64,000 bases of DNA from Pseudoramibacter alactolyticus ATCC 23263 (GCF_000185505.1 NZ_GL622359.1:1151412-1215411), one strand, 5' to 3'. Shown: positions 18,992-29,118, numbered from the stretch's first letter. Made by a program: numbers and translations. The notes: generated by a model from the sequence alone, not told the origin.

Positions 18992-20395
18992 TCACACCTC
19001 TTCCTCAAATGCTTCGAATCGGTGGGTTTCCACCGTAAAACGCTGCAAAAACAATTTATCGCCGCCGTCAGCACGCTCGTCATCCGCTTCGTACCCGGGA
19101 ATGCCGGCCCGGGCTTTCACGGCCGCCACCTGCTCCGGCGCCGTGGCGATGTTTTCCATCCCCGGCAACACCCATCCCCGGCGCAGTCCCTTTTCCGCCA
19201 CCAGCCCATCGTGCGACGGGTCCAACGCGGAGGGATCGTCTACATCTTCCGGCGCGCCCAACACGCTAACTGTCACCGCGAGCTGCGGCAATTCCCGGCT
19301 TTCCACCGGGAAAAACCTCGGATCCTCACGTACCGCCGCGATGGCCTGGCGCGTGATCTCTTCCGCTAAGGTGGGCACGGTGGGGCGCAGGGCACCGGCT
19401 TCCCCGCGCAGCTCGCCGTCCTTATCGACGTGAACCATCACACCGGCCATCTCCGTCAGCAGCCGCTCTTTGGCCCCGCCCGGCCCCAGCGTATCCAGAT
19501 ACGCCCGCGCATCCAACTGTCTTCCCTCTCGCACCCAAGCCTCGATGGCCGCCATCGCCAGGGACACAAAGGGATCCCCCGTTTGAAGCAGCCGCCGATG
19601 CCGCTCGGCCGTCGCCTGTTCATAGCGGCGCAACAAACTTTCATAGGTCGGGTCTGCCGCGCTTAAATCGTAATCGATCCAGCCGCCGAACTGCACCCGG
19701 CCGCTGGCCGTTTCCCGGGAGAAGACCGCGGTTTTGGTGCAAATGCCGTCCAGCGCGCCCAGGGCCGCCACCCAGGCCGTAAGCCCGGAGACCTTGTGCT
19801 CATAGGCCCGGCGCGGCTGCCCCAGCAAGGCGTAAAAATCCTGCGCCGCCACCGCATCGGTCAATTGTCCGGCCAGCGCCAGACCGCCGCGATCGTCTCC
19901 GAGCTGCAGCGGGGTGCACACCAAAATCACCGTGTCCCGCGCCGTCGTCTCGACGGCCTGGCGCAGGGCGCGCCCCACCTGATATTGGGTGTAAAGGCCC
20001 GCGTCCCCCACTTCCGCCGCCGCCAGACGATAATCCGGATAAACCCGGTCGACCGCCGCGAGCACCGCCGCCATCGACCCGGGCAGCGCCGGGTCAAGCT
20101 GCCAGCGCTTCACCGCCGTGTCGTTTAAATACAGCGGCTCGCAGGCCAATTCGCTCAGGCGGTCCCGCCAGGCATCCATCAATGCGAGATCGCCCTGCCT
20201 GGCCGGCCCTGCCGCATCCGCTGCCGTCAGCTTCGGGCGGTAATAGATCGTCAGCGCGCCGCCGGCGCCCCCCGCCGAAAGGCACGCGATGGTCTTCGGC
20301 CGAATCCGCGCAATCTGCCGCGCCAAAGCTTTGAGTCCCTGTTGACCGACTTCGCCGCCGTCGGCGGCCGCCAGCCCCACACCCTTTAAATACAT
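18992..20395 (-). CDS. AMMECR1 domain protein with N-terminal LigB/MEMO-like domain
   Basis: The ATG at 20395 has AGGAGA upstream. The 467-residue product has an N-terminal domain (about 1-260) that resembles class III extradiol dioxygenase/MEMO proteins but with few of the expected His ligands, and a C-terminal AMMECR1 domain (about 285-460) with DGELRGEAGAL, AVREDPRFFPVESRELPQLAVTVSVL and the LRRGWVLPGMEN segment. In bacteria this is the A protein of the AmmeMemoRadiSam system, usually beside a radical SAM partner. No such partner is adjacent here. Confidence 0.82.
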   Translation of the reverse strand: MYLKGVGLAAADGGEVGQQGLKALARQIARIRPKTIACLSAGGAGGALTIYYRPKLTAADAAGPARQGDLALMDAWRDRLSELACEPLYLNDTAVKRWQLDPALPGSMAAVLAAVDRVYPDYRLAAAEVGDAGLYTQYQVGRALRQAVETTARDTVILVCTPLQLGDDRGGLALAGQLTDAVAAQDFYALLGQPRRAYEHKVSGLTAWVAALGALDGICTKTAVFSRETASGRVQFGGWIDYDLSAADPTYESLLRRYEQATAERHRRLLQTGDPFVSLAMAAIEAWVREGRQLDARAYLDTLGPGGAKERLLTEMAGVMVHVDKDGELRGEAGALRPTVPTLAEEITRQAIAAVREDPRFFPVESRELPQLAVTVSVLGAPEDVDDPSALDPSHDGLVAEKGLRRGWVLPGMENIATAPEQVAAVKARAGIPGYEADDERADGGDKLFLQRFTVETHRFEAFEEEV

Positions 20396-20567
20396 CGCAT
20401 TCTCCTGTCGATTTTTATGCAAGCATTCGCTTTTTTATGCTACACTGATTATGAACGAATAAACAAATTCTGTGAATTTTGTTCTTTCATCCGCCCTTCA
20501 CGCTTATTATACACAAGATGCGCCCATTTTAAAACGATGGCCGCGCGCACCCCGAAAGGAGTTTCCC

Positions 20568-21584
20568 ATGTCTGAAATGCTCTCTCATTATTTTTGTGCC
20601 CAGGACGCCAAAGCCGCCCTGCCCGACACCTCAGCGCTCAAGGCCGCGATCGCCGCCCATCCGGATGCCTATAACCTCGGCGCCCAGGGGCCGGACTTTT
20701 TCTTTTATGATCTGCTGCCCGTGCCGGGGCGCCACAATTTTCACATCAAATACGGCAGCCTGATTCACGGCAACGCCGTCGACGCGTTCTTTACCGCCGG
20801 CTGGCGTGCCTGCCGGGCGCTGGCCGGCCACGCCCGGGAAATCGCCGCGGCGTATCTCGCCGGCTTCACCGTGCATCACTGCCTCGACAGCCAGGCTCAT
20901 CCCTTTATTTATTACCACACCGGCCAGTATCAGCACGACAAAGCCACGCGCATCTTCGCCTATCTGCACAAATATTTTGAGGTGCTTCTCGACACCGCCT
21001 ATCTGCAAAACGAATACCAGATGCTCGCCGTCGACTGCGACTTTAAAAAATGCTTTGCCGCGACCCGGGAAGCGCTGGCCGTGCTCGAGCCCCTTATCAT
21101 CCGAATCATGCGCGAAACCTTCGGCGTCCCGCTCCATCCCGGCGATGTGGCGCTGGCCGTTCGCGGCGCGTGCGCCGTTGCATCCCTCCTCGCGGACCCG
21201 AATGACCGCAAGAAAAAATGCCTGCGCCCCATCGAACACCTTGTCCGCGAGGATCTGGCGCTTTCCCGCGCGCTTTATCCCCAGTACACCAACGAACCGC
21301 TGGTGCTCAACCTCGCCCATAATCCCTGGCGCCATCCGGTTACCGGGGAGGTCCGCAGCGAAAGCTACGTCGATTTGATGCACAGCGCCAAAAAACGCGC
21401 CGTCGCCCGCTTCGAAAATCTGGAGGCCATCGCCGCCGGAGACGCGCCCGTCACCACCGAGGCCATCCACAAACTTTACGGCAACGCGTCCTACCTCACC
21501 GGTCTCGACCTCGATATGGATCAGACCATGCAGTATTTCGATATTATTTTCCTGAAGCACGCGCATCTGCTGAACGGGTTTTAA
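20568..21584 (+). CDS. Zinc-dependent phospholipase C family protein
   Basis: A 338-residue protein starting at the ATG at 20568 behind AAAGGAG. The N-terminal part has AYNLGAQGPDFFFYD (near 33-47), and the region AAYLAGFTVHHCLDSQAHPFIYYH (near 99-122) carries His and Asp residues in the pattern of the Zn-PLC/S1-P1 nuclease fold. There is no signal peptide, so unlike secreted phospholipases it acts in the cytosol or is not a phospholipase. It is divergent from the AMMECR1 gene. 20396-20567 is the shared promoter region, without a clear consensus promoter. Confidence 0.75.
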   Translation: MSEMLSHYFCAQDAKAALPDTSALKAAIAAHPDAYNLGAQGPDFFFYDLLPVPGRHNFHIKYGSLIHGNAVDAFFTAGWRACRALAGHAREIAAAYLAGFTVHHCLDSQAHPFIYYHTGQYQHDKATRIFAYLHKYFEVLLDTAYLQNEYQMLAVDCDFKKCFAATREALAVLEPLIIRIMRETFGVPLHPGDVALAVRGACAVASLLADPNDRKKKCLRPIEHLVREDLALSRALYPQYTNEPLVLNLAHNPWRHPVTGEVRSESYVDLMHSAKKRAVARFENLEAIAAGDAPVTTEAIHKLYGNASYLTGLDLDMDQTMQYFDIIFLKHAHLLNGF

Positions 21585-21631
21585 ACTGTCGAATCCCGAT
21601 GCGCCGCGTTTCGATTTAACGGAGGCAAATC

Positions 21632-22576
21632 ATGCAACAAATTTATTTTGCCGGCGGCTGTTTCTGGGGTGTCCAGAAGTTCTTCGATCAGTTTGACGGG
21701 GTGATCGCCACCGAAGCGGGCTACGCCAACGGCCCGAACGCTGCCCCCAGCTATCAGGATGTTTGTGCGGGAAGCGGCCACGCCGAAACGGTGCGCGTCA
21801 GCTATGATCCGCAAAAGATCAGCCTGACCGCCCTGCTGACCGACTATTTTAAAATCATCGATCCGCTGGCCGTGAACCGGCAGGGGGCCGACGTCGGCGT
21901 GCAGTACCGCACCGGCATCTACACCGCCGACCCTGCGCAGCTGCCCGAGATTCGGGCCGTGCTGGCCCGCGAGGCGCAAAAGGCCGGCGCGCCGCTGGCC
22001 GTGGAGGTGCGCCCCCTGACCAATTTCTTTCCCGCCGAGGCCGCCCATCAAAATTACCTGGAGAAAAACCCGAAGGGCTACTGCCATATCCCCCGCGCGC
22101 TGTTTCGCCTCGGCAAAGAAAAACAGAACAAAAAACAGGATGAAAGCGAGGCCGCCCTGCGGGCGCGCATCGGCGACCTGGCCTTTGACGTCACCCAAAA
22201 CGCCGCCACCGAACGGCCCTTTACCGGCGCCTACGACGATTTTTTTGAGCCGGGGCTTTATGTGGATGTGGTGAGCGGCGAACCCCTGTTCACCTCGCTG
22301 GATAAATACGATGCCGGCTGCGGCTGGCCGGCCTTCAGCCGCCCCATCGCCCAGGACGCCGTCACCGAACGAGCGGACACCAGCCACGGCCTGGTGCGCA
22401 CCGAAGTGCGCAGCCGCGGCGCCGATTCCCACCTGGGCCATGTATTTAGCGACGGGCCGGCCGAAAGGGGCGGGCTGCGCTACTGTATCAACGCCGCCGC
22501 CCTGCGTTTCGTTCCCTATGATGCGCTGGACGCCGAGGGCTACGCTGCCTACAAAAAATGGTTTGAAAAGGCATAG
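21632..22576 (+). CDS. msrAB: Peptide methionine sulfoxide reductase MsrA-MsrB fusion
   Basis: A 314-residue fusion. MsrA occupies residues 1-155 with catalytic C10 in AGGCFWG. MsrB occupies about 175-314, with the catalytic Cys at 285 in RYCINAAAL and the family stretch [13 protein letters not shown] near 226-238. The four Cys of zinc-type MsrB are missing, so this is the zinc-free form. It repairs both S and R forms of methionine sulfoxide. A terminator follows. Confidence 0.95.
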   Translation: MQQIYFAGGCFWGVQKFFDQFDGVIATEAGYANGPNAAPSYQDVCAGSGHAETVRVSYDPQKISLTALLTDYFKIIDPLAVNRQGADVGVQYRTGIYTADPAQLPEIRAVLAREAQKAGAPLAVEVRPLTNFFPAEAAHQNYLEKNPKGYCHIPRALFRLGKEKQNKKQDESEAALRARIGDLAFDVTQNAATERPFTGAYDDFFEPGLYVDVVSGEPLFTSLDKYDAGCGWPAFSRPIAQDAVTERADTSHGLVRTEVRSRGADSHLGHVFSDGPAERGGLRYCINAAALRFVPYDALDAEGYAAYKKWFEKA

Positions 22577-22643
22577 ACCGCCATCGTCCCGCCATTCGCA
22601 AAATGGCCGATGCTTTCACACCGCGGTCTATCCAACAAAAAAA

Positions 22644-22678
22644 TCCTCCGCAGGGGATAAAACCCTGCGGGGATTTTT
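22644..22678. terminator. Terminator between msrAB and the CoA ligase
   Basis: CCGCAGGG-GATAAAA-CCCTGCGG core with A and T runs on the two sides, so it serves both convergent genes. Confidence 0.8.
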
Positions 22679-22699
22679 GCGTCTGTTGCCACCTCATTC

Positions 22700-23935
22700 T
22701 TATTCATTACGCTCGTCGATGACCCGGGCCGTCTTTTTGGTGGAGCGGGGCAGCGAACCGATATACCCGGCTTGGGGCTTCACCGAGATGCCGATCATTG
22801 CGCGAAACTTTCCCGCCACGGCAGCTTCCGCCGCGGAAAGGCTCGCGCCGTCCTCCACCTCAAAGCGCAGATACACCGTGTCGTGGCCGGCCTCGTTCGT
22901 AATGCGCACCTGATATTCCGAACTCACCCCGGGCACGGTCCTCAGCAAATCCTCCACCTGCCGGGGATACATGTTCACCGCCTTCACCTTGAACATATCG
23001 TCGGTGCGCCCGAGGATCCGGTCGTGCCGCGGGAAGGGCGAACCGCAGGGGCAGGGCCCGGGAATCAGCCGGCTGATGTCGTGGGTGCGGTAGCGCAGCA
23101 GCGGCGCGCCCTCCTTGTGCATCGTGGTGATCACCACCTCGCCGTATTCCCCGTCAGGCACGGGCTTCAGCGTCTCCGGATCGATAATTTCCATATAGAT
23201 GAAGTCGTCCCAATAGTGCAGGCCCACATGGTGATCGCAGTCGATGGCGATGCCCGGGCCATAGACCTCCGTCAAACCGTACACATCGTAAATCTCGATG
23301 CCCAGATCCGCTTTGATGCGGCTGCGCATCTTGTCGCCCCAGCGCTCGCTGCCGATGATGCCCTTCTTCAGCGCGATCTTGTCCCGCAGGCCGCGCCGGC
23401 CGATTTCCTCGCCCAAAAGCAGCGCGTAGGACGAGGTGCTCGCCAGCACCGTCGTCTGCAGATCCACCATCATCTTGAGCTGTTTTTCGGTATTGCCCGG
23501 TCCCATGGGCACCACCATGGCGCCGAATTTTTCGGCTCCGGCCTGAAAACCGATACCCGCCGTCCACAGGCCGTAGCCCGGGGTGATCTGGATGCGGTCC
23601 CTCGCCGTCATGCCCATCATCTGGTAGCAACGGGCGAACATCGTCGCCCAGTCGGCCACGTCCTTCGCCGTGTAGGGAATGATCACCGGATCGCCCGTCG
23701 TCCCCGAGGATGAATGAATGCGCACCACCCGCTCGTCGGGCACCGCCTGAAGGCCCAAAGGATAAACCCGGCGCAGGTCGTCCTTCTCGCTGAAGGGCAG
23801 GGCTTCAAAATCGGCCATGGTTTTCACGTCTTCGGCCGCAACGCCGTGTTCTTCAAATATTTTCTGATAAAAGGGGCTGCACTCGGCCACCCGCTGCACG
23901 CAATCGATCAATTGCCGTACCGGTTTTGCTCTCAT
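22700..23935 (-). CDS. Phenylacetate-CoA ligase-like enzyme
   Basis: A 411-residue member of the PaaK family, starting at the ATG at 23935 with AAAGGAG. Hallmarks are SSSGTTGDPVIIPYT near 94-108, YGLTEVYGPG near 224-233 and RTDDMFKVKAVNMYPRQVE near 319-337, all typical of PaaK. It activates an aryl acetate (phenylacetate or indoleacetate) with ATP and CoA, or runs in reverse to gain ATP in amino acid fermentation. It is preceded by a T-box riboswitch, which ties its expression to the charging of one tRNA, most likely for an aromatic amino acid. Confidence 0.9.
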   Translation of the reverse strand: MRAKPVRQLIDCVQRVAECSPFYQKIFEEHGVAAEDVKTMADFEALPFSEKDDLRRVYPLGLQAVPDERVVRIHSSSGTTGDPVIIPYTAKDVADWATMFARCYQMMGMTARDRIQITPGYGLWTAGIGFQAGAEKFGAMVVPMGPGNTEKQLKMMVDLQTTVLASTSSYALLLGEEIGRRGLRDKIALKKGIIGSERWGDKMRSRIKADLGIEIYDVYGLTEVYGPGIAIDCDHHVGLHYWDDFIYMEIIDPETLKPVPDGEYGEVVITTMHKEGAPLLRYRTHDISRLIPGPCPCGSPFPRHDRILGRTDDMFKVKAVNMYPRQVEDLLRTVPGVSSEYQVRITNEAGHDTVYLRFEVEDGASLSAAEAAVAGKFRAMIGISVKPQAGYIGSLPRSTKKTARVIDERNE

Positions 23936-23968
23936 CAAAATCTCCTTTGCTTCGCTTTTTCGTCCATC

Positions 23969-24002
23969 AAAAAACAGGCCCTGTCCATGGGACAAAAGCC
24001 TG
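23969..24002 (-). terminator. T-box terminator
   Basis: Minus-strand hairpin CAGGC-TTTTGTCC-CAT-GGACAGG-GCCTG followed by six T, directly downstream of the T-box sequence. It competes with the antiterminator. Confidence 0.85.
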
Positions 24003-24212
24003 ACTTCTGCGGTACCACCCAAATTAACGCGCACGCGTTCCCTCGCTTTTGCGTGGTAACGGGCATTGCCGGCGGCGCCTACTGCCGGCATGCCGGATTC
24101 GGGCCGCGTTCTCAGGGCCATTCGCCCGCGGGGCCTGCGCCGGCTTTCACCTATCCCGGCTCGCTGAGGCACCCCTTCGCGGACTACTCTTCCTGATCAT
24201 CACTTTTGATTT
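24003..24212 (-). ncRNA. T-box riboswitch leader
   Basis: The conserved T-box GGGTGGTACCGC is at 24020-24009 on the minus strand. Stem I is complete: TCAGG/CCTGA at its base, AGTA on the 5' side of the specifier loop, and the distal AGCGAG...GGTGAAAGCC motif. The 3' side of the specifier loop reads GAATGGC (24123-24117). TGG (Trp) is the most sensible specifier given the aryl-CoA ligase downstream, but an alignment to glyQS-type leaders could also place GGC (Gly) there. Confidence 0.88.
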
Positions 24213-24218
24213 GGACTC

Positions 24219-24247
24219 AGCCTATCACGCTTGACCGCGAAAGTCAA
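24219..24247 (-). promoter_or_regulatory. Promoter of the T-box transcript
   Basis: Minus-strand TTGACT (24247-24242), 17 bases, TAGGCT (24224-24219). The region 24248-24450 holds no gene. Confidence 0.75.
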
Positions 24248-24450
24248 GCAGCGAAAAAAATCTGCGCGCTATGAACTGGCCGTCGGCGATTTTTTAAAGA
24301 TGCATCATCCGTATCCGTCACATCGAAGCAATGCTTTATCGACAACCCTGCGCAAAGGCCGCGTTTTTTATCCGCCTGATTTTTGAATTGCGAATCTGTC
24401 CTTTGCGCGCTGCCCATAATCCGAAATTCGGCAAAGCCCGCATGCCGTTT

Positions 24451-24479
24451 AAAAATAACGCATCGTCAGAAAATGCGTC
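24451..24479 (-). terminator. Probable terminator at the end of the NRPS operon
   Basis: Minus-strand ACGCAT-loop-ATGCGT followed by TATTTTT, about 40 bases after the last gene of the operon. Confidence 0.6.
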
Positions 24480-24519
24480 CGTGCAAAGAACCCATACTAA
24501 AGTCCGAGGCGCCTTCATT

Positions 24520-26031
24520 TTATCTGTCCCTCAAGATTTTGTTGGTCGCCGTTTTGGGAAAAGGCGTCTTTCTGATAATATGCCGGCAAAGCAGACGGCT
24601 GGGCGGAAGCGTCAAATTCAGTTCGCGAATACATTTTTCAATCATGGCTAAAGCAGTGGCACTGTCAAATACCGGCGCCGGATAAATCTCAGCGGTCAGT
24701 TGATTGTTCTGGCTGAACACAATGACTTCCTCAACCGCGTCGCATGCCATCAGGCTGTTTTCATAATGTTCCGGCGAAATATTAACGCCGTTATCCATAA
24801 TGATCAGGTTCTTTTTTCTCCCCGTCAGATATAAAAACCCGTCTGAATCCACATATCCAAGATCGCCGGTTTTAAACCATCCGTCAGGCGAAAAAGCCTC
24901 TGCATTGGCTTTGTCGTCCTTATAATACCCTTTCATGACGTTTGGCCCTTTAATCCAGATTTCGTTGTTTTCAATGCGAATCTGTTCACCGCGGATGATT
25001 TTCCCGACCGAATACTTCTTAACATCTGCAATCGCGTTGGTGGCAATTTGCGGCGCGCACTCCGTCATGCCATAACCCACTCGAACCGTCACACCCATTT
25101 CTGAAAATATATCGATATAATCGGGCGGCAGATGAGCCCCGCCACAGATAATCTGTCTAAGATTTCCGCCTGTAACCAATTGCATGGCTTCTTTTTCAGA
25201 AATGTTCTTTTTTCTGGCCGTACTGGCGATCCAAAGCCGCAGCATTTTAACGATAATCGGCACGCAGGCAATGTGGGTGGGGTGCACAAGGGCCAGATGC
25301 TCTGTCAAATGGGTGATCGTATCATTCAAATACAGGTTGCAGTGCAGATATAACGGGATCAGAAGTTCCACGACACATCCATACGCGTGATAAAAAGGCA
25401 GCATGGAGAACATCGTCGCATTATACCATCGAAACTGACAATCTTCGCCGATGATGGCGGTGTTTGAAATCAAGTTGCGATGTGTAAGCATGACCGCTTT
25501 GGGTTCGCCGGAGGTGCCGGATGTAAAAAAAATACTGCACACATCCGCCTCTACCGGCTTCTCAAAAATATCGGCATCGCATCCATCAGCGATCGGGCTG
25601 CCCTTTTCAAAATCCGCCATGCCCATCTTGAATTTAAACGCATATCCCTGCTCCGCCATCGTCTGGATTTTTTCAATTGCTGTGCTGTCATAAATAACCG
25701 CATCGACATCCGCTTTGCGAAAAAGCTTTTGAAGATACGATGCGGGCAGAGCAGGATCTGTCAACACGGTCACATTCTTTGTCATGGCTGCCGCGAGATA
25801 GGCAACGCACCAGCCAAAGGTTTTTTCTCCAACGAGGGCAATATGATGTCCGTTGCCGCAGGCGGCGATCCGCGCGGCATTTTTCTGTACCAGCTGTGTA
25901 AACTCGGCTGACGTGTGCCGCATACACCGGCCTGAGCGCAGTTCTACGATTTCATGTTCCTGTCCGCAGACTTTCGATTGCTCTGTGGCGAACTTTGCCA
26001 ATTCGCCGACTATTTTGATTTTTTCACTCAT
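24520..26031 (-). CDS. AMP-dependent acyl ligase (fatty acyl-CoA/ACP synthetase type), last gene of the NRPS operon
   Basis: A 503-residue ANL-superfamily enzyme. The P-loop TSGTSGEPKAVMLTH is near 172-186, the A5 region GYGMTECAP near 318-326, the TGDLGY motif near 386-391 and the C-terminal catalytic Lys near the end in FPKTATNKILRDR. It activates a carboxylic acid as its adenylate and passes it to CoA or a carrier protein. Two ATG codons are adjacent; the second (26031) is used here. It follows the ABC permease by about 60 bases. It may supply or activate the acyl starter, or be an unrelated read-through gene. Confidence 0.85.
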   Translation of the reverse strand: MSEKIKIVGELAKFATEQSKVCGQEHEIVELRSGRCMRHTSAEFTQLVQKNAARIAACGNGHHIALVGEKTFGWCVAYLAAAMTKNVTVLTDPALPASYLQKLFRKADVDAVIYDSTAIEKIQTMAEQGYAFKFKMGMADFEKGSPIADGCDADIFEKPVEADVCSIFFTSGTSGEPKAVMLTHRNLISNTAIIGEDCQFRWYNATMFSMLPFYHAYGCVVELLIPLYLHCNLYLNDTITHLTEHLALVHPTHIACVPIIVKMLRLWIASTARKKNISEKEAMQLVTGGNLRQIICGGAHLPPDYIDIFSEMGVTVRVGYGMTECAPQIATNAIADVKKYSVGKIIRGEQIRIENNEIWIKGPNVMKGYYKDDKANAEAFSPDGWFKTGDLGYVDSDGFLYLTGRKKNLIIMDNGVNISPEHYENSLMACDAVEEVIVFSQNNQLTAEIYPAPVFDSATALAMIEKCIRELNLTLPPSRLLCRHIIRKTPFPKTATNKILRDR

Positions 26032-26091
26032 CATTCTTTCCTTATGTGCGGCAAAAACGCCGCCTGCAATCAGCGATGCAATTTTATCTGG

Positions 26092-28338
26092 TCAGTCGCG
26101 ATCGCGAATGATATCCGCCATCGGAATCCGGTTCACTCTTCTGCGCAGGCAAAGCTGAATGACCCCAAAAATTACAAGCATGAACAGAAGGATCTCAATC
26201 TGTGTCGACAGGGCGAGATATTCCGGAATATGAACGTCGACGCCGGAAACCAGAAACGGGAAGATCCGCTTGACCACAAACGTGCCGATCCAAAGTGACA
26301 AAATCAGGGATACGATCACGGTTGCCGCGGCACTGCCAAAATAGATCTGACGAATCTCATGTTTGTTGTAGCCAAAAATCTTCAGTAAAGATATATCCAT
26401 GGACGAGCGGTCGATCATCATCTTGAGAACGAGGTAGACCACGATCACAAAGATCAGCATTGCGACAAAATTGATAATTCCGATTATCGTCGCAGTATTA
26501 TCAAGCTGTGCTTGGGCGGCGCCAATGACATCATCCTTTGTGATGGTATTGAGCAGGCGGTTTTCCGGAATCGCAAGCTTCTGTTTTGAAAGGATTGTAT
26601 TGTAAGCATCCGCATCGAGGTTAAAGCGTTTCACCATGGCCGTTCGATCCATATAGGCCGTAAGCGCGCTCTTGTCGCCGGCAATATCGATGATTTTAAA
26701 TGGATAGCGCTTCCCGCTCAACGAATCGGTCAGCGTTATTTTATCCCCCCGCTGCAGATGGAATTTATCGGCAGCACCCGGTGACAAAACAAGCTCATCC
26801 TTCGCCGTTTTCGGAAAGAAATCATAATACGGATGATTGTCCCTGTCCACACCCGAAACGACAACGGATAACGCGGGGGTCTCACCCGCGCTGTATTTCA
26901 GGGTTTTGGAAACCATGCGCTGGGTGTCTTTGGGCAAATCATCCGGAAGAGCGGTGACGAGGTACGTATTGTTATACGGCATCTGATCGGCCACGTGATC
27001 AATGTAATGCTGAAAGCTGTCATTCAGTGTAAATCCTATGACAAGAAACGATACGGCCAGAAGAATGCCAAAAAACATAATCAAATTCATCGACCGCTCC
27101 TTAAGAAAATGCCGGATCCGGAAGGTATTGATATCGCCCAGCTTTTCCACGTTCAGAGGATAATCATGTCCTTTTTCGTTCGGCCCGGCTGACAGCAGGA
27201 CATTCGGCGATGCTTTCAGCCGTCTCGTGATAACGATAAAGTTAACAACAAAGGTGATGGTCAGCGGAATCAATAAAGCATAAAGCATGACATAAAGCGG
27301 ATAGCCGACTTTGATGCCCGGCATGGAATACAGCGCAATCGAATCCGCCGAAAGCAAATCAAAAAAAACCGCATATCCGATCAGGATGCTTAAAACACTA
27401 CCGATCGCCGTGATCACAAGCGGCAGGATGATATAATGCCTGCGAAGCTCGCCGACAGAAAATCCCGACGCGTAAAAAGTCCCGATGACCTTTTTCTCTT
27501 TGTCGATCGTATGGGCTGTAAAAGTTGCCAGCACATAGGCCAAAAGAATCGTGAACAAAGCCCCGCAGACAAGCGACGCTTTACTCATCACGCCGCAGTC
27601 TTCCCGGTAAGCGTTGATCCTGCTGTTGTCGGATCTTTGCGTATACGCCGTCAACGTCACCCCGAGCGCATTCAGCCGATCCTTAAAATCGCGCTGCGTC
27701 TTCGCGCCGTTTAACCTAAAACCGTAACAATAAACCGGCGGTGAGCAGTCCTCGTCAAGATGATGACTGAAATAATCGAAAGCTGCATCATTTAAAAAGG
27801 CAACGCTGAATTTCTGATGATCCGCACCGATATCCGAAACATTTTTCTTGACGTAAGTATAATCCGGCACGCTGCCAATCCCGGAAATCGTGTAACTTTT
27901 CCCCGCCAGGGTTAGTTTGTCGCCAACTTGATAACCGTTCTGCTTGGCATAATGCTGTTCGAGGACAAGTTCATCCGATGTCGCCGGCAAGCTTCCGGCG
28001 TCGAGCGTCAGCCGGTCGATATGCTTTCGGACACGAAACACCCTTAATTGACGATGACGGCTGACCTTGACATCCGAATAAGCCATTTTTTCGATGGTCA
28101 CCCCGTCTTTTCTAATTTCGGCCATATCGGCTTTGCCAAGCGGGGATAAAGTGGAGAACGAACCGTCTTCCAGCTTCGACGTTTTAAAATGATCTTCTAT
28201 CGTTCTAACAATGCACTCGTTGGATGCGCTGGCGCCCACGACAAAGGCAAAGCCAAAGACGATGAGCAATAAGAGCGCTGTATATCGCAGCCAGTTGGTT
28301 CTAAATTCTCTGATAATGCGTCGATTCATTATTTTCAT
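26092..28338 (-). CDS. ABC transporter permease (FtsX/MacB type)
   Basis: A 748-residue permease: a short N-terminus, a first membrane helix (about 17-36), a large extracytoplasmic domain (about 40-245), three helices (about 255-365), a second FtsX half with a helix near 415-435, a second outside domain (about 440-605) and three final helices (about 625-735). This two-FtsX layout is typical of Gram-positive BceB/YtrF-like and MacB-like exporters. It pairs with the ATPase 18 bases upstream. Placed directly after the NRPS, it is the likely exporter or self-protection pump of the product. Confidence 0.88.
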   Translation of the reverse strand: MKIMNRRIIREFRTNWLRYTALLLLIVFGFAFVVGASASNECIVRTIEDHFKTSKLEDGSFSTLSPLGKADMAEIRKDGVTIEKMAYSDVKVSRHRQLRVFRVRKHIDRLTLDAGSLPATSDELVLEQHYAKQNGYQVGDKLTLAGKSYTISGIGSVPDYTYVKKNVSDIGADHQKFSVAFLNDAAFDYFSHHLDEDCSPPVYCYGFRLNGAKTQRDFKDRLNALGVTLTAYTQRSDNSRINAYREDCGVMSKASLVCGALFTILLAYVLATFTAHTIDKEKKVIGTFYASGFSVGELRRHYIILPLVITAIGSVLSILIGYAVFFDLLSADSIALYSMPGIKVGYPLYVMLYALLIPLTITFVVNFIVITRRLKASPNVLLSAGPNEKGHDYPLNVEKLGDINTFRIRHFLKERSMNLIMFFGILLAVSFLVIGFTLNDSFQHYIDHVADQMPYNNTYLVTALPDDLPKDTQRMVSKTLKYSAGETPALSVVVSGVDRDNHPYYDFFPKTAKDELVLSPGAADKFHLQRGDKITLTDSLSGKRYPFKIIDIAGDKSALTAYMDRTAMVKRFNLDADAYNTILSKQKLAIPENRLLNTITKDDVIGAAQAQLDNTATIIGIINFVAMLIFVIVVYLVLKMMIDRSSMDISLLKIFGYNKHEIRQIYFGSAAATVIVSLILSLWIGTFVVKRIFPFLVSGVDVHIPEYLALSTQIEILLFMLVIFGVIQLCLRRRVNRIPMADIIRDRD

Positions 28339-28356
28339 GCTGATGATCCTTCCCGA

Positions 28357-29055
28357 TTACCATTCGACGGCTTTTGCCGGCAGCCGGTTGTCAACCGTAT
28401 AATCCGCTTCGACCGCGCCGTCGCGCAGTTCAATCACCTGGCTGCACATCCGCTTAAAGGCAAGATTGTGGGTGACAAGCAAGATCGTCGTCCCATATGT
28501 TTGATTGATCTGTTCCAACAGTTCCAGCAGTTCTTTTGAATTATGATAATCCAAAGCACCCGTCGGCTCGTCACACAGCAGAAGGCCGGGGTTTTTGATC
28601 AGTGCCCGCGCGATGGCACAGCGCTGCTGCTGCCCGCCTGAAACCTGATGCGGAAATTTTTTCTGATGTTCGGCAATGCCAAGCTGGACCATTAACTTCT
28701 CGGTGCTTAGCGGTTCTTTTGAAAGATATTTGCAAACCGCGATATTTTCACGAATCGTCAAATTGGAGACCAGATTATAGTATTGGAAAATAAATCCCAG
28801 TTTATCCCTTCGGTAGCGAGCGAGCCTTTTGTCAGAAAATCCGGCAATATCTTCATTTTCGATCATCAGACTGCCGCTGTCGGCCCGCTCGATACCGCCA
28901 ATCAGGTTGAGCAGGGTTGACTTGCCGGATCCGCTTGGACCGACAATGCCGCAGATCGCGCCCTTTTCAACTTTTAAAGATACATTTTTTAAAACCTGCG
29001 TTCTGTTTTTCTTGTCGCCATAAAATTTACAGACATCTTTTAATTCTAAAAACAT
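28357..29055 (-). CDS. ABC transporter ATP-binding protein (MacB/LolD type)
   Basis: A 232-residue ABC ATPase with Walker [10 protein letters not shown] at residues 39-47, signature [14 protein letters not shown] near 138-151 and Walker [13 protein letters not shown] near 158-169. The short form and sequence match the partners of FtsX-type permeases. It lies 63 bases after the NRPS stop and 18 bases before the permease. Confidence 0.93.
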   Translation of the reverse strand: MFLELKDVCKFYGDKKNRTQVLKNVSLKVEKGAICGIVGPSGSGKSTLLNLIGGIERADSGSLMIENEDIAGFSDKRLARYRRDKLGFIFQYYNLVSNLTIRENIAVCKYLSKEPLSTEKLMVQLGIAEHQKKFPHQVSGGQQQRCAIARALIKNPGLLLCDEPTGALDYHNSKELLELLEQINQTYGTTILLVTHNLAFKRMCSQVIELRDGAVEADYTVDNRLPAKAVEW

Positions 29056-29118
29056 CGTATTGCTCCCTTGTTATTGCTTAAAATTGTGAATGCGCAGCGC
29101 CAGGCCGACCCGAAAAAT

